Notes: generated by a model not told the origin, from the sequence alone. Shown: positions 20,029 to 28,824, counted from the first letter of the stretch. The stretch: DNA of 64,000 nt from Pseudomonas capeferrum (GCF_013523055.1 NZ_JAAMQM010000019.1:1-64000), one strand, 5' to 3'. Numbers and translations: made by a program.

Positions 20029-20040
20029 CGGGCTTCAGGG

Positions 20041-20218
20041 CTAATGCTTTTCAGTCAAGGCCAATGGGGCTGCTTCGCACCCTTTCGCGGGCAAGCCCGC
20101 TCCCACAAGAAGTGCGCAGTTCCTGAATTCAGCGCTCAATTTGTGGGAGCGGGCTTGCCCGCGAAGGGGTGCGAAGCAGCCCCATTGCAGACTGTGGGGC
20201 TTAACTGACTGACATTAG
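20041..20218. mobile_element. MITE-like element with REP core and 9-bp target duplication
   Basis: The 178-bp element starts CTAATGCTTTTCAGTCAAGG and its other end reads CTAATGTCAGTCAGTTAAGC on the opposite strand, so the ends are imperfect inverted repeats. GCTTCAGGG flanks it directly on both sides (20032-20040 and 20219-20227) as a 9-bp target-site duplication. Inside is a long REP palindrome with GCGGGCAAGCCCGCTCCCAC arms. It encodes no protein, so movement would need a transposase supplied elsewhere. Confidence 0.8.
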
Positions 20219-20467
20219 GCTTCAGGGCTATCTGTGTGCCAAAGAGAGACCATGAACAACAACGACACGACAAGGATTGCCCTCGACAGAGCCCAACTGA
20301 GCAGGAATATGATCAGGTGGTCCCACGCTCCTGACTAGCGCTAATCAGGTTGAACGCGATGATTGAAAGTCGAGAGTCATTTTGTGGCGCTCCAGCATGC
20401 CAGAAAAAACGTCGGGAGCCGGTAACCTACCCGTGAGGGCAGGTCCCATGCCGACTGTGCAGAACGA

Positions 20468-20629
20468 TCAACCGTCGGACTGCTCCTCTGGTGGTACCTG
20501 GCCTTCAGGCCATTCAGGTGCCTGCTCTTCAGGGTTGGGATGGGGAATGGTGTCGCCGGGGCTATGAGGAATCTCGTCCACGTACGGATCAGGCGTCCGA
20601 TCGCCATCGATTTGCCTTGGGTCTGACAT
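20468..20629 (-). CDS. Small acidic, proline-rich hydrophilic protein
   Basis: A 53-aa ORF (MSDPRQIDGDRTPDPYVDE...) preceded by a strong Shine-Dalgarno sequence (GGAGG, 8 bp before the ATG at 20629). It is rich in Pro, Glu and Asp with no hydrophobic core, so probably disordered. Similar small hydrophilic proteins occur at 28951 and 42312. Function unknown; a stress role is a guess. Confidence 0.7.
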   Translation of the reverse strand: MSDPRQIDGDRTPDPYVDEIPHSPGDTIPHPNPEEQAPEWPEGQVPPEEQSDG

Positions 20630-20788
20630 TTTCTACCTCCTAGGGCACAGGTTTGCCTGGCATTGCGTTAGGCTGCCGGGAGGGACGGCCGTTCAGTCGA
20701 TTTGTTCATCGTTCATTAAAGATTGATGGAGTGAACGCGCGGGCGCACCCTCCAGTCATATGAAGGCTCTCTGCGCCGATGCGAACCG

Positions 20789-21325
20789 ATGATGACCAAT
20801 ACCTTGATCTTTCTGGCCACACTGGCCGCCATGGAAGGCGTCGCCTACCTGGCGCACAAGTACATCATGCATGGCTGGGGCTGGGGTTGGCACCGCTCCC
20901 ACCACGAGCCGCGCACGGGCTGGTTCGAGAAAAACGACCTGTATGCGGTGGTGTTCGCGGGCCTGGCCATCGTGCTCATCGCCCTGGGCAACGCGGGCTG
21001 GCATCCGCTGGAATGGATCGGGGCCGGTATGACCGGCTATGGGCTGTTGTACTTCATCGCCCATGACGGCCTGGTCCATCGCCGCTGGCCGTTCAAGGTA
21101 GTGCCCCGCAGCGGCTACCTCAAGCGCTTGTATCAGGCGCACCTCATGCATCACGCGGTCGATGGCAAGGACGGCTGCGTGTCCTTCGGATTTCTCTATG
21201 CGCCTTCTATCTCCCGCTTGCGGACACAGCTGCGGGCGCGGCATGCCGGGCCCTTGCGCAAGACGGATCAGGCCGCTGCCACAGCGATCGCGAGCGAGCC
21301 GGGCGAGCGCGCCAACGGCGCGTAA
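20789..21325 (+). CDS. crtZ: Beta-carotene hydroxylase CrtZ
   Basis: Membrane di-iron hydroxylase that adds the 3 and 3' hydroxyls to beta-carotene, giving zeaxanthin. At 178 aa it has the bacterial CrtZ length. The histidine clusters are all present: HKYIMHG, HRSHHEP, AHDGLVHRRW and HLMHH. Hydrophobic segments (LIFLATLAAMEGVAYLA, AGLAIVLIALG, GYGLLYFIA) place it in the inner membrane. It converges on crtB and the two genes share 119 bp at their 3' ends on opposite strands, as in Pantoea crt clusters. Two ATGs are adjacent at the start. Confidence 0.95.
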   Translation: MMTNTLIFLATLAAMEGVAYLAHKYIMHGWGWGWHRSHHEPRTGWFEKNDLYAVVFAGLAIVLIALGNAGWHPLEWIGAGMTGYGLLYFIAHDGLVHRRWPFKVVPRSGYLKRLYQAHLMHHAVDGKDGCVSFGFLYAPSISRLRTQLRARHAGPLRKTDQAAATAIASEPGERANGA

Positions 21326-22202
21326 GGGTGCGCCACAAGCCCGCCAGCACGGCGGCCAGCTTTTCCGGCTTGCTGGTGGAGATGCGCCCATCCCAGGCAT
21401 GTTGGCCTGCCTGTTGCACCTTCAGGCCGATCTGCCGATACACGGATGCCGCCGTGGCCACGGCCCAGGCGGAGCGCCAGGGCAGGGCGGCAAGCCCGAC
21501 TTCGGCGCTGGCGTAGTAAGGTTCGGCATGTTCGACGAGGCGTCCCGCCAGCAACCCGAGGGCGGTCCGGTGCTCATGCTCGGCCAGGTCGCCAGGAGGG
21601 ATATCGGCCAAGCGCAGCCACTCCTGCGGCAGGTAGCAACGGCCAACCTGGGCGTCTTCGATGATGTCCCGAGCGATGTTGGTCAACTGCATGCCCAGCC
21701 CCAGATCGCAGGCGCGATCGAGCGTGGCGGCGTCGCGCACGCCCATCACGCGGCCCATCATCAGGCCCACCACACCGGCGACGTGGTAGCAATACTGCAG
21801 GGTGTCCTCCAGGGTCTCGTAGTGCTGGCCGTTGACGTCCATTTCGAAACCCTGCAGCAGGTCGAGCGCTTCGTCGGCCGGAATTCCGTGATCGCTCGCC
21901 ACCTGGCGAAAGGCTTGAAAGGCAGGCGTGTGCAAGGGCGCGTCGGTGTAGGCGGCGCGGGTCTGCTCGCGTAGGCGTGCCAGGCGCTGCCCGGCCTCCG
22001 TCGGGGACAACAGGGTGGCGTCGTGCCCCGACTCCTGGCCGTCGATCACGTCATCGCAGTGACGACACCAGGCATAGAGCATGACCGCGGCACGACGTGT
22101 CCGCGGGTCGAACAGGCGCGAAGCCGCGGCAAAGCTTTTCGAACCCTGGGCAATGCTCTGCTCGGCATGGGCGAGCAAGGGTTGGTCGACGTTCGAGCTC
22201 AT
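21207..22202 (-). CDS. crtB: Phytoene synthase CrtB
   Basis: Condenses two geranylgeranyl diphosphates to 15-cis-phytoene, the first committed carotenoid step. The 331 residues include the first Asp-rich motif in YAWCRHCDDVIDG and the second in NIARDIIEDAQVGRCYLP. The start at 22202 overlaps the crtI stop (ATGA); the longer reading lies inside crtI. It is the last gene of the idi-crtXYIB operon, and its 3' end overlaps crtZ antisense. Confidence 0.96.
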   Translation of the reverse strand: MSSNVDQPLLAHAEQSIAQGSKSFAAASRLFDPRTRRAAVMLYAWCRHCDDVIDGQESGHDATLLSPTEAGQRLARLREQTRAAYTDAPLHTPAFQAFRQVASDHGIPADEALDLLQGFEMDVNGQHYETLEDTLQYCYHVAGVVGLMMGRVMGVRDAATLDRACDLGLGMQLTNIARDIIEDAQVGRCYLPQEWLRLADIPPGDLAEHEHRTALGLLAGRLVEHAEPYYASAEVGLAALPWRSAWAVATAASVYRQIGLKVQQAGQHAWDGRISTSKPEKLAAVLAGLWRTLTRRWRARPARSRSLWQRPDPSCARARHAAPAAVSASGR

Positions 22203-23689
22203 GCGCCAAGATCCTCCAGCATCAACTGGGCCGTCGCCTTGGCCGAGGCGATGACCCCAGGCACCCCGGCGCCGGGGTGGGTGCCGGCGCCTACCAGGTA
22301 CAGATTGCGCAGCTGCGCATCGCGGTTGTGCGGGCGGAACCAGGCGCTCTGGCGCAGCACAGGCTCCAGGGAAAAGGCCGAGCCATGATGGGCATTGAGG
22401 GTGTCGCGGAAGTCCTCGGGCGTGAAGATCCGACAAGTCACCAGGTCATCGCGCAGGCCGGGAATGTAGTGCTTCTCCAGGTAGGCCAGGATCCGATCAC
22501 GGTAGCGTGGCCCTTCGACCGCCCAGTCGATCGGGGCATTGCCCAGGTGCGGTACGGGCGCCAGGACGTAATGGCTGGAGCAGCCGGGCGGAGCGAGGCT
22601 CGGATCGGTGACGCACGGCGTGTGCAGATAAAGCGAGAAATCCTCCGCCAGCGTGGATCCGCCGAAGATTTCGGTGATCAGCTCACGGTAACGCGGCCCG
22701 AAGCACACGGTGTGGTGCTGCAGGTGCGGTTGCGCGCGCTCAAGACCGAAGTGGATCACGAACAGCGAATTGCTGAAGCGCTTGCCCTTGAGTCGCCTGC
22801 CCTCGTCGCGTCCGCGTGGATGCTTGGCCAGCAGGTCGGCATAGGTGTGGACGACATCGGCGTTGGAGGCCACCGCATCGGCGTCCCATCGCCGTCCATC
22901 GCGAGCGATGACTCGTGTCAACCGATCACCCTCGGCTTCGATAGCCGTGACGTCGGCATCGAGCTCGACGGTGCCGCCCAGGTCCTCGAACAACCGCGTC
23001 AGCCCTTGCACCAGCGCGCCTGTACCGCCTCTGGGGAACCACACGCCCCATTGGCGCTCCAGGGCATGAATCAGGGTGTAGATGGAGGAGGTGGCAAAGG
23101 GATTGCCGCCGACCAGCAGCGAATGGAAGGAAAAGGCCTGGCGCAGCTTGTCGTTGCGGATGAAGCGCGACACCATGCCGTGCACGCTGCGCCAGGCCTG
23201 CAGGCGAGCCAGCTGAGGCCCGGCCTGGATCATGTCGCGAAACGACAGGAAGGCTACCGAGCCGAGCTTCACATAACCTTCCTCGAAAACGGCCTTGGAG
23301 TACTCCAGAAAACGGCGGTAGCCTGCCACATCGGCAGGCTCGAGGGCGTGGATCTGCCGATCCAGCGCGGCTTGGTCGTTGGCATAGTCGAACTGTGTGC
23401 CGTCCTCCCAGCACAGACGATAGAACGGGCTGACCGGCAGCAGCTCGACATAGTCGGACATCGGCTTGCCCGCCAGGGCGAACAGCGCCTCGATAGCCGA
23501 CGGATCGGTGATCACGGTCGGACCGGCGTCGAAGGTGAACCCCTGGTCGCGATACACATAGGCTCGCCCGCCAGGCTGATCCCGTCGTTCGAGCAAGGTG
23601 GTACGCAGGCCGGCCGCCTGGAGGCGGATGGCCAATGCCAGACCACCGAAGCCGGCACCGATGACGATGGCGGATTTGCCTGAGCTCAT
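22199..23689 (-). CDS. crtI: Phytoene desaturase CrtI
   Basis: FAD-dependent desaturase and isomerase that turns phytoene into all-trans-lycopene in four steps. The 496 aa protein opens with the dinucleotide-binding motif AIVIGAGFGGLALAIRLQ and closes with the carotenoid oxidoreductase signature NLYLVGAGTHPGAGVPGVIASAKATAQL. The start overlaps the crtY stop by 4 bp, so the operon is translationally coupled here. Confidence 0.97.
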   Translation of the reverse strand: MSSGKSAIVIGAGFGGLALAIRLQAAGLRTTLLERRDQPGGRAYVYRDQGFTFDAGPTVITDPSAIEALFALAGKPMSDYVELLPVSPFYRLCWEDGTQFDYANDQAALDRQIHALEPADVAGYRRFLEYSKAVFEEGYVKLGSVAFLSFRDMIQAGPQLARLQAWRSVHGMVSRFIRNDKLRQAFSFHSLLVGGNPFATSSIYTLIHALERQWGVWFPRGGTGALVQGLTRLFEDLGGTVELDADVTAIEAEGDRLTRVIARDGRRWDADAVASNADVVHTYADLLAKHPRGRDEGRRLKGKRFSNSLFVIHFGLERAQPHLQHHTVCFGPRYRELITEIFGGSTLAEDFSLYLHTPCVTDPSLAPPGCSSHYVLAPVPHLGNAPIDWAVEGPRYRDRILAYLEKHYIPGLRDDLVTCRIFTPEDFRDTLNAHHGSAFSLEPVLRQSAWFRPHNRDAQLRNLYLVGAGTHPGAGVPGVIASAKATAQLMLEDLGA

Positions 23690-24852
23690 GAAGGTGTCCC
23701 GAAGTGCCGTGGAGAATGCCGCAAGGCGGCGCGAATGGCCTGGCCGACCGGTACTGGCGGCTTGCCCGAAAGAATGCGTGCACGGTCCTGCCAATGACTC
23801 TGACCGGCGTAGAAACGCTCGATCAGCGGTGCCGGCAGCGTGTAGAAGCGTTGCATCACCCGCCAGCGGTCCTGCGGCCGACCGGCCAGGAACAGCATGC
23901 GGTTGAGCAGGCGGTAGAAACCTTGGCGTTGCCAGTGCGCCTGACCATAGCGCGCCAGCGCGGGGGCCAGCAGATGGGCTTCGAAGGCAGACTGGCGCGC
24001 CAGCCAGTCCGCCAGGCGCACGGCTTCGGGCAGGGAATAGCCCGTGGTGCAGTGGAACAGCCCCGCGCGCAGACCGCTCGTGGGCTGGTCGGCGAACGCG
24101 ACGCTGAACGCGTTGTAGTCGCCTGCCAGAGTGATGGGCAGCACGCCCTGTTCCTCGCGCAGGCAGTCACGGATCGTCCAGCCTTGCTGGCGCGCATACA
24201 CCGCGATGTTGTCGCGCAACTGCTCATGGCTGGCGCGATGCTCGTCCACATAGTGAGTGTCTTCGATCAGCAGGGTGTCGGCGGAGAAGGGCAGTACATA
24301 GGCGAAACGGTAGCCGTCGCCTTGATCGACTCGCGCATCCATGATCACCGGAGCGAGCAAACCATGCGGTCGCTCGAGGCGCAGCACCTGGCCGATGAAG
24401 GCTTGCTGTCCCAAGACCATGTGTGCGCTGGGACGCGCGCCACGGCCATCGATCACGGCCTTGGCCTCGAGGACCGTGCCGTCTTCCAGACGCACCTGGG
24501 TCGGGCCGAGCGACTCGATGGAATGGCCCAATCGCAGGCTCTCGCCCAGTGCCGGAACCATGACCTCGGCGAACCGCTCGCCGGTGATGCTGGCATAGCC
24601 ACTGTGCAAGGTCCGCGACAGCTGTGGAAAGTGCACCCGGTAACTGGGCCAGCGATACGTAACCAGGGGTTCGATCCAACGCCGTTGTGCGCTGTCGAGG
24701 TCGCCGTCATGGAACGACCAGGTGTGATTGCTGGCCGCGCTGTCTCGGCCGTCGACGCAGATCACGTCCAGCTCCGGGCGGACCTGGCGCAGGCGCCAGG
24801 CGATGAGGCTGTTGGCCAGGCCGGCGCCGGCCAGGATCAGGTCATGGGCCAT
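23686..24852 (-). CDS. crtY: Lycopene beta-cyclase CrtY
   Basis: Closes both ends of lycopene to give beta-carotene. The 388 aa match Pantoea-type CrtY: nucleotide-binding start HDLILAGAGLANSLIAWRL, the NHTWSFHD region, IDGRGARPSAHMVLGQQ, and PLIERFYAGQSHWQDRARILSGKPPVP near the C-terminus. ATG 24852 lies 11 bp inside the 3' end of crtX, and its stop overlaps crtI. Confidence 0.96.
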   Translation of the reverse strand: MAHDLILAGAGLANSLIAWRLRQVRPELDVICVDGRDSAASNHTWSFHDGDLDSAQRRWIEPLVTYRWPSYRVHFPQLSRTLHSGYASITGERFAEVMVPALGESLRLGHSIESLGPTQVRLEDGTVLEAKAVIDGRGARPSAHMVLGQQAFIGQVLRLERPHGLLAPVIMDARVDQGDGYRFAYVLPFSADTLLIEDTHYVDEHRASHEQLRDNIAVYARQQGWTIRDCLREEQGVLPITLAGDYNAFSVAFADQPTSGLRAGLFHCTTGYSLPEAVRLADWLARQSAFEAHLLAPALARYGQAHWQRQGFYRLLNRMLFLAGRPQDRWRVMQRFYTLPAPLIERFYAGQSHWQDRARILSGKPPVPVGQAIRAALRHSPRHFGTPS

Positions 24853-26122
24853 TACAGGCTCCCGCGATGATCGGTTGCCCTTGGCGGACCACCGATTCGA
24901 TGATGTCCGCCGCGCGCGGCGCGCCTCCGGCCTTGTCGAGCTCGGCGCCCAGCACTTCCAGGCGCGGCGCGGCATTCTTGAGCAAACCGTCCAGCGCTAG
25001 GGCGATATCCGCCGCGCCGGCGCGACGCGAGAGACGCACGCCGATGCCGTGGTACTCGACCCGCGCCGCCACGCCTTGTTGATCGAAGGCGATCGGCATT
25101 ACCAGCATGGGGGTACGCGCCGCGATGGCATCGAGGACGGTGTTCAGGCCGCCATGGGTGACCACCGCGTCGGCCTGGGCCAGGGCCCAGCGCTGCGGCG
25201 CGAAGTCCGTGACCCAGGTCGCGCCGCAGCGCTGCAGATGGGCTTCCTGTGCCGGGCCCAGGCTGCCGCAGTGGGCAATCAGCAGTTGTGCTCCCAGGCA
25301 CCGGCAGGCGCGTGCGATCTGTTCGAACATGCCCAGTCGACCGCCTTGGAGCGTGCCAAGGCTGGCAAAGATGAAAGGCCGCCGCGCATCGATCGGCCAG
25401 GGCCCCGGGGACTCGGCGAGCGTTCGGCGCAAAGGGCCTACTCCATGACAATGCGCGGGCAGTGCCTGGCGTGGAAAGTCGAAGGCGGGAACCGTCTGGC
25501 TCAATTGCGCCAGGGGCGACAGATACTGGTGCAGGCCTCGCCGCGGCGGAAGCCCCAACTGCCGGGCGCCGTGCTCCAGGACCTTGGCCAGGGGCGTCAT
25601 GAGCCAGTCATGCACTTGGGTACTGCCCTGGCAGAGGCGCAGGCTGCGTTCATCCTTGCCGTAGGCGAATGGCATGACCGGTAGGGGCAGGCCAGGCTCG
25701 CGATTGATCGGTAGCGCGCAGGCTACCGACACGAACGGCAGCCCCAAGGCTTCGGCGACCAGCCCACCGGCTCCTTCCATCTGGTCGCAGAGCATGGCAT
25801 CGACCCGTTGTTCGGCCAAGACCCGTGGCAGCTCGGCGCAGAACATGGCATTGGTGGCAGCCAGCTGGCGGATCAGCCGCCATAGGCCCCAGGGCGTGCC
25901 GGGCGACGCCGCCAGACGCAGCTGTCGGTCGAGACTGCCCGGTGGATGACTGGCCTGGCCCACGACGCGCAAGCCGATGCGCGAATCGCTGATCCAGCGG
26001 GCGGTGTCGGCCTGATGAAAGAAGGTCACTTGGTGACCACGGGCCAGCAGCTCTCCGGCGAGCACTTCGAACGCCTGGAAGTGGCTGGGGTAAGCCGGGG
26101 CGACCACGGCGAAATGGCTCAT
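24842..26122 (-). CDS. crtX: Zeaxanthin glucosyltransferase CrtX
   Basis: Transfers glucose from UDP-glucose to the hydroxyls of zeaxanthin, giving mono- and diglucosides. The 426-aa GT1-family protein has the family C-terminal signature in TDFAPQRWALAQADAVVTHGGLNTVLDAIAARTPMLV...FDQ, and an N-terminal acceptor domain starting SHFAVVAPAYPSHFQAFEVLAGELLARGHQVTF. The start overlaps the idi stop by 4 bp. Its presence with crtZ predicts a glycosylated xanthophyll end product. Confidence 0.94.
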   Translation of the reverse strand: MSHFAVVAPAYPSHFQAFEVLAGELLARGHQVTFFHQADTARWISDSRIGLRVVGQASHPPGSLDRQLRLAASPGTPWGLWRLIRQLAATNAMFCAELPRVLAEQRVDAMLCDQMEGAGGLVAEALGLPFVSVACALPINREPGLPLPVMPFAYGKDERSLRLCQGSTQVHDWLMTPLAKVLEHGARQLGLPPRRGLHQYLSPLAQLSQTVPAFDFPRQALPAHCHGVGPLRRTLAESPGPWPIDARRPFIFASLGTLQGGRLGMFEQIARACRCLGAQLLIAHCGSLGPAQEAHLQRCGATWVTDFAPQRWALAQADAVVTHGGLNTVLDAIAARTPMLVMPIAFDQQGVAARVEYHGIGVRLSRRAGAADIALALDGLLKNAAPRLEVLGAELDKAGGAPRAADIIESVVRQGQPIIAGACNGP

Positions 26123-27147
26123 GCGAGTAACGGCGCCTCGCGCAGTGCGGCCAGGCTTGCCGACCCCGTACAGAAACAGGCGATGCGCAGCTGGCGAATC
26201 AGGATGTCGAAGTGCTCGATCACCGCCTCGGTCGACTGGGTGGCCGCCGGCAGCGCGCTTGCCGCCTGGCCGACCAGGTCGGCACCGAGGTGGATGGCCT
26301 TGGCTGCGTCCAGCCCGTTGCGGATGCCGCCCGAAGCGATCAGCGCGACATCCGGCAAAGCCGCGCGGACGTTGCGCACACAGGTCGCCGTCGGAATGCC
26401 CCAGTCGGCGAATGCCATGGCGATCTCGCGCTCGGCCGCCGTGCCGGCGCGTTCGGCTTCCACCGCTGCCCAACTCGTGCCTCCGGCGCCAGCCACGTCG
26501 ATGACCTGCACACCGGCCTCCACCAGGCGACGGGCGACTGTTGCTGACAGGCCTGCACCGACTTCCTTGACGATGATCGGCACCTGCAAGGTCGAAGCGG
26601 CGTGAGCGATCCGCTCGAGCACGCCGCGCCACTGGCGGTCGCCACCGGGCTGCACCGCCTCCTGCAAGGGATTGAGATGAATGATCAGGCCGTTTGCCTC
26701 CAAGGCGTCTACGGCGCGCCGTGCCAAGTCCATGCCATTGGCCTGGAGCAATTGCGCGGCGCCGAGGTTGGCCAGCAGGGGGATGTCCGGTGCGATGCGT
26801 CTGAGATCGCGGGACAGGCCCAGATCGTTGCCGGTTTCCAGGCTGACCCGCTGCGAGCCCACGCCCATGGCGATCCCCAGGGACTGGGCGGCTTCGGCAA
26901 GGTGTCGGTTGATGGCAGGTGCCAGGCGAGCGCCGCCGGTCATCGAGCTGATCAATACCGGTGCCTTGAGCGGGACCCCCAATAGCGACGCACTCAGGTC
27001 GATGGTGTCCAGGTCGAGCTCGGGAAGCGCGCAGTGCTCGAACCGGATCGCCGCCCAGCCGGCGCGAGCCTGGCCCTGCGCCTTGTCAGGGTCGAGCACG
27101 ATATCCAGGTGCTCGTCCTTGCGTCGACTCAACTCGCTTTCTTTCAT
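26119..27147 (-). CDS. idi: Type 2 isopentenyl-diphosphate isomerase (FMN-dependent)
   Basis: Interconverts IPP and DMAPP to feed crtE. The 342 aa protein has the Idi-2/Fni features: an N-terminal RRKDEHLDIVL, SSMTGGA, the FMN-binding VDVAGAGGTSWAAVEAER region and ALIASGGIRNGLDAAKAIHLGADLVG. Type 2 enzymes need reduced FMN and Mg and are unrelated to the type 1 isomerase. It is the first gene of the idi-crtXYIB operon and is divergent from crtE. Confidence 0.95.
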   Translation of the reverse strand: MKESELSRRKDEHLDIVLDPDKAQGQARAGWAAIRFEHCALPELDLDTIDLSASLLGVPLKAPVLISSMTGGARLAPAINRHLAEAAQSLGIAMGVGSQRVSLETGNDLGLSRDLRRIAPDIPLLANLGAAQLLQANGMDLARRAVDALEANGLIIHLNPLQEAVQPGGDRQWRGVLERIAHAASTLQVPIIVKEVGAGLSATVARRLVEAGVQVIDVAGAGGTSWAAVEAERAGTAAEREIAMAFADWGIPTATCVRNVRAALPDVALIASGGIRNGLDAAKAIHLGADLVGQAASALPAATQSTEAVIEHFDILIRQLRIACFCTGSASLAALREAPLLA

Positions 27148-27374
27148 GCTGGCTCCCTTGCCCAGGAATCATTCGGTACGGCGCGTTGTCAGTGATGTTG
27201 TACAAAATTGTTTGTCTGTATAGCTTTCGCTGCGCTAAGGCTCAGGCAACGCCGGGGTTGAGACGTTCCACTGAGGTGGCAAAACAATCAGCTACGCTAG
27301 AAAAGCGGACAACAGGTTTGCAACGAAACGCGTCCACCAGCGGCCTGAGAGGCCAGAGACAAGCAGAGGGAACG
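27148..27374. promoter_or_regulatory. Divergent crtE / idi-crtXYIB control region
   Basis: The 227-bp gap between two divergent start codons must hold both promoters. It contains an AT-rich patch at about 27190-27225 with the 8-bp palindrome TTGTACAA at 27198-27205, and TTGTTTGTCTGTATAG just after. That patch is the likeliest promoter/operator, for instance for a MerR-type light or redox regulator. This is inference: no crt regulator gene is in the window. Confidence 0.5.
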
Positions 27375-28277
27375 ATGGCAGCTCACATGTCCGCAACTAT
27401 AGACCCAGGTATCGATGAACACCTTGCCAGCCGCCGCGCTGTTTTCGAAAAGCGGCTGGAAGCCTTGCTGCCACCGGCGGGAAACGAACGCGAACTGGTG
27501 GTCCTGGCCATGCGCGAAGGTGCTCTGGCGCCAGGCAAGCGCTTGCGTCCGCTGTTGCTGATGCTGGCCACCGAAGGGTTGGGCGGGCCGTTTCAGGCCG
27601 CGCTGGACCTGGGTTGCGCGGTGGAGATGGTGCATGCCGCCTCCTTGGTGCTCGATGACATGCCCTGCATGGACAACGCCCAGCTGCGGCGTGGGCGAGC
27701 GACCGTACACCTGGCTTTTGGCGAGGATGTGGCAATCCTGACTGCGGTCGCGCTGTTGTCACGTGCCTTCGGTGTCGTGGCCGCCATCGACTCGGTGTCG
27801 GCCGAGGTGCGTAACCAGTTGGTGGCCAGCCTGGCCACGGCCATCGGCAATCAAGGCCTGGTGCAAGGCCAGTTCGAGGATCTGCGCCAGGGCAAGGCAC
27901 CGCGCAACGCAGATGAAATCGCCGTGACCAACAGCTTGAAGACCGGCGCGCTGTTCGCCGCGGTGCTGGACATGGCTTGTCTGATCAGCTCGGCGCGTGG
28001 GGAGGTCTGCCACTTGCTCAACCAGTTCGCCGATGAGTTGGGCCAGGCCTTCCAGCTCTATGACGACCTGCGCGACCGCGATCCGGCAAGCGGCAAGGAC
28101 CAAGGCAAGGACCAGGGCAAGTCGACCCTGGTGTCCCTGTGTGGCGAGGCCAAGGTCTGCGAACGCCTGCAGCGTCACCTGGCCCAGGCCGAGGCGTGCC
28201 TGAGCCGCGCCATCGCTCCGGACGACACGCTGGCGCGCTTCGTTCAGGCGATGTTTGCCAAGGCGCTCAAGCGTTAA
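27375..28277 (+). CDS. crtE: Geranylgeranyl diphosphate synthase CrtE
   Basis: Adds IPP units to allylic diphosphates to give the C20 precursor for crtB. The 300-aa protein has the first Asp-rich motif as DDMPCMD (Asp94, Asp95, Asp100) with RRGRATVH after it, and the second as YDDLRDRD. A Gln/Asp/Lys-rich insertion (KDQGKDQGKS) follows the second motif, an internal duplication of KDQG. ATG 27375 has AGAGGGA upstream; the 63 extra residues of the longer reading belong to the control region. Transcribed opposite to the other early genes. Confidence 0.95.
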   Translation: MAAHMSATIDPGIDEHLASRRAVFEKRLEALLPPAGNERELVVLAMREGALAPGKRLRPLLLMLATEGLGGPFQAALDLGCAVEMVHAASLVLDDMPCMDNAQLRRGRATVHLAFGEDVAILTAVALLSRAFGVVAAIDSVSAEVRNQLVASLATAIGNQGLVQGQFEDLRQGKAPRNADEIAVTNSLKTGALFAAVLDMACLISSARGEVCHLLNQFADELGQAFQLYDDLRDRDPASGKDQGKDQGKSTLVSLCGEAKVCERLQRHLAQAEACLSRAIAPDDTLARFVQAMFAKALKR

Positions 28278-28741
28278 CGATAGGCCAGCCCTGCCAGCGC
28301 CTGGCGCAGGCTGCCGATGTCATTGAAGCGCTGCTCGCGGGCCACGCCGTCCGGGCCGAGCTCCAGCCATTGCACCGTGTCCCGGTCGCCTGCATAGCGA
28401 CTGGCGACGCTGCCATCGCGATCGAGCAGGATGCGGTAGCTGGCCGAGCGCATGGCAGGCACCATCACGGCCTTGGCGATCGTCGGCATCATCTCGATAT
28501 CGGCGACGAAGGCCACCCCTCGGTCCTCGAGAAAGCCCTTGGGTCGATCCTCGATCGCGCTGTTGACCAGCCGGGCGCTCGAGAAGCTCCGGGCGATGAT
28601 CAGTACCCGGGTTTTCGCGTCCAGGGTGAACGCTTGGTCGAACTGGTCCTTCAAGGTCCAGGGGCTGGAAGCGGGTGCCGTGCCCTGCGCCCAGAGCGTG
28701 GTGCAGAACAGGCTGATCGCCAGGAGGAGCATTGCACGCAT
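28274..28741 (-). CDS. Exported hypothetical protein with possible thioredoxin-like fold
   Basis: A 155-aa protein with signal peptide MRAMLLLAISLFCTTLWAQG. The mature part reads WTLKDQFDQAFTLDAKTRVLIIARSFSS, MMPTIAKAVMVPAMRSASYRILLDRDGSVASRYAGD, a layout like periplasmic thioredoxin-fold or YtfJ-like proteins but without a CxxC motif. Function unknown. Its 3' end overlaps crtE by 4 bp on the opposite strand, so it marks the right edge of the crt cluster. Confidence 0.7.
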   Translation of the reverse strand: MRAMLLLAISLFCTTLWAQGTAPASSPWTLKDQFDQAFTLDAKTRVLIIARSFSSARLVNSAIEDRPKGFLEDRGVAFVADIEMMPTIAKAVMVPAMRSASYRILLDRDGSVASRYAGDRDTVQWLELGPDGVAREQRFNDIGSLRQALAGLAYR

Positions 28742-28824
28742 GACAGTCACTCGTATCGGGTCGAGGCTGAACGATAGAGGGGTCTGCGGCAAAAGCCAAA
28801 CGATGACTGCGCGGTACACGGATC

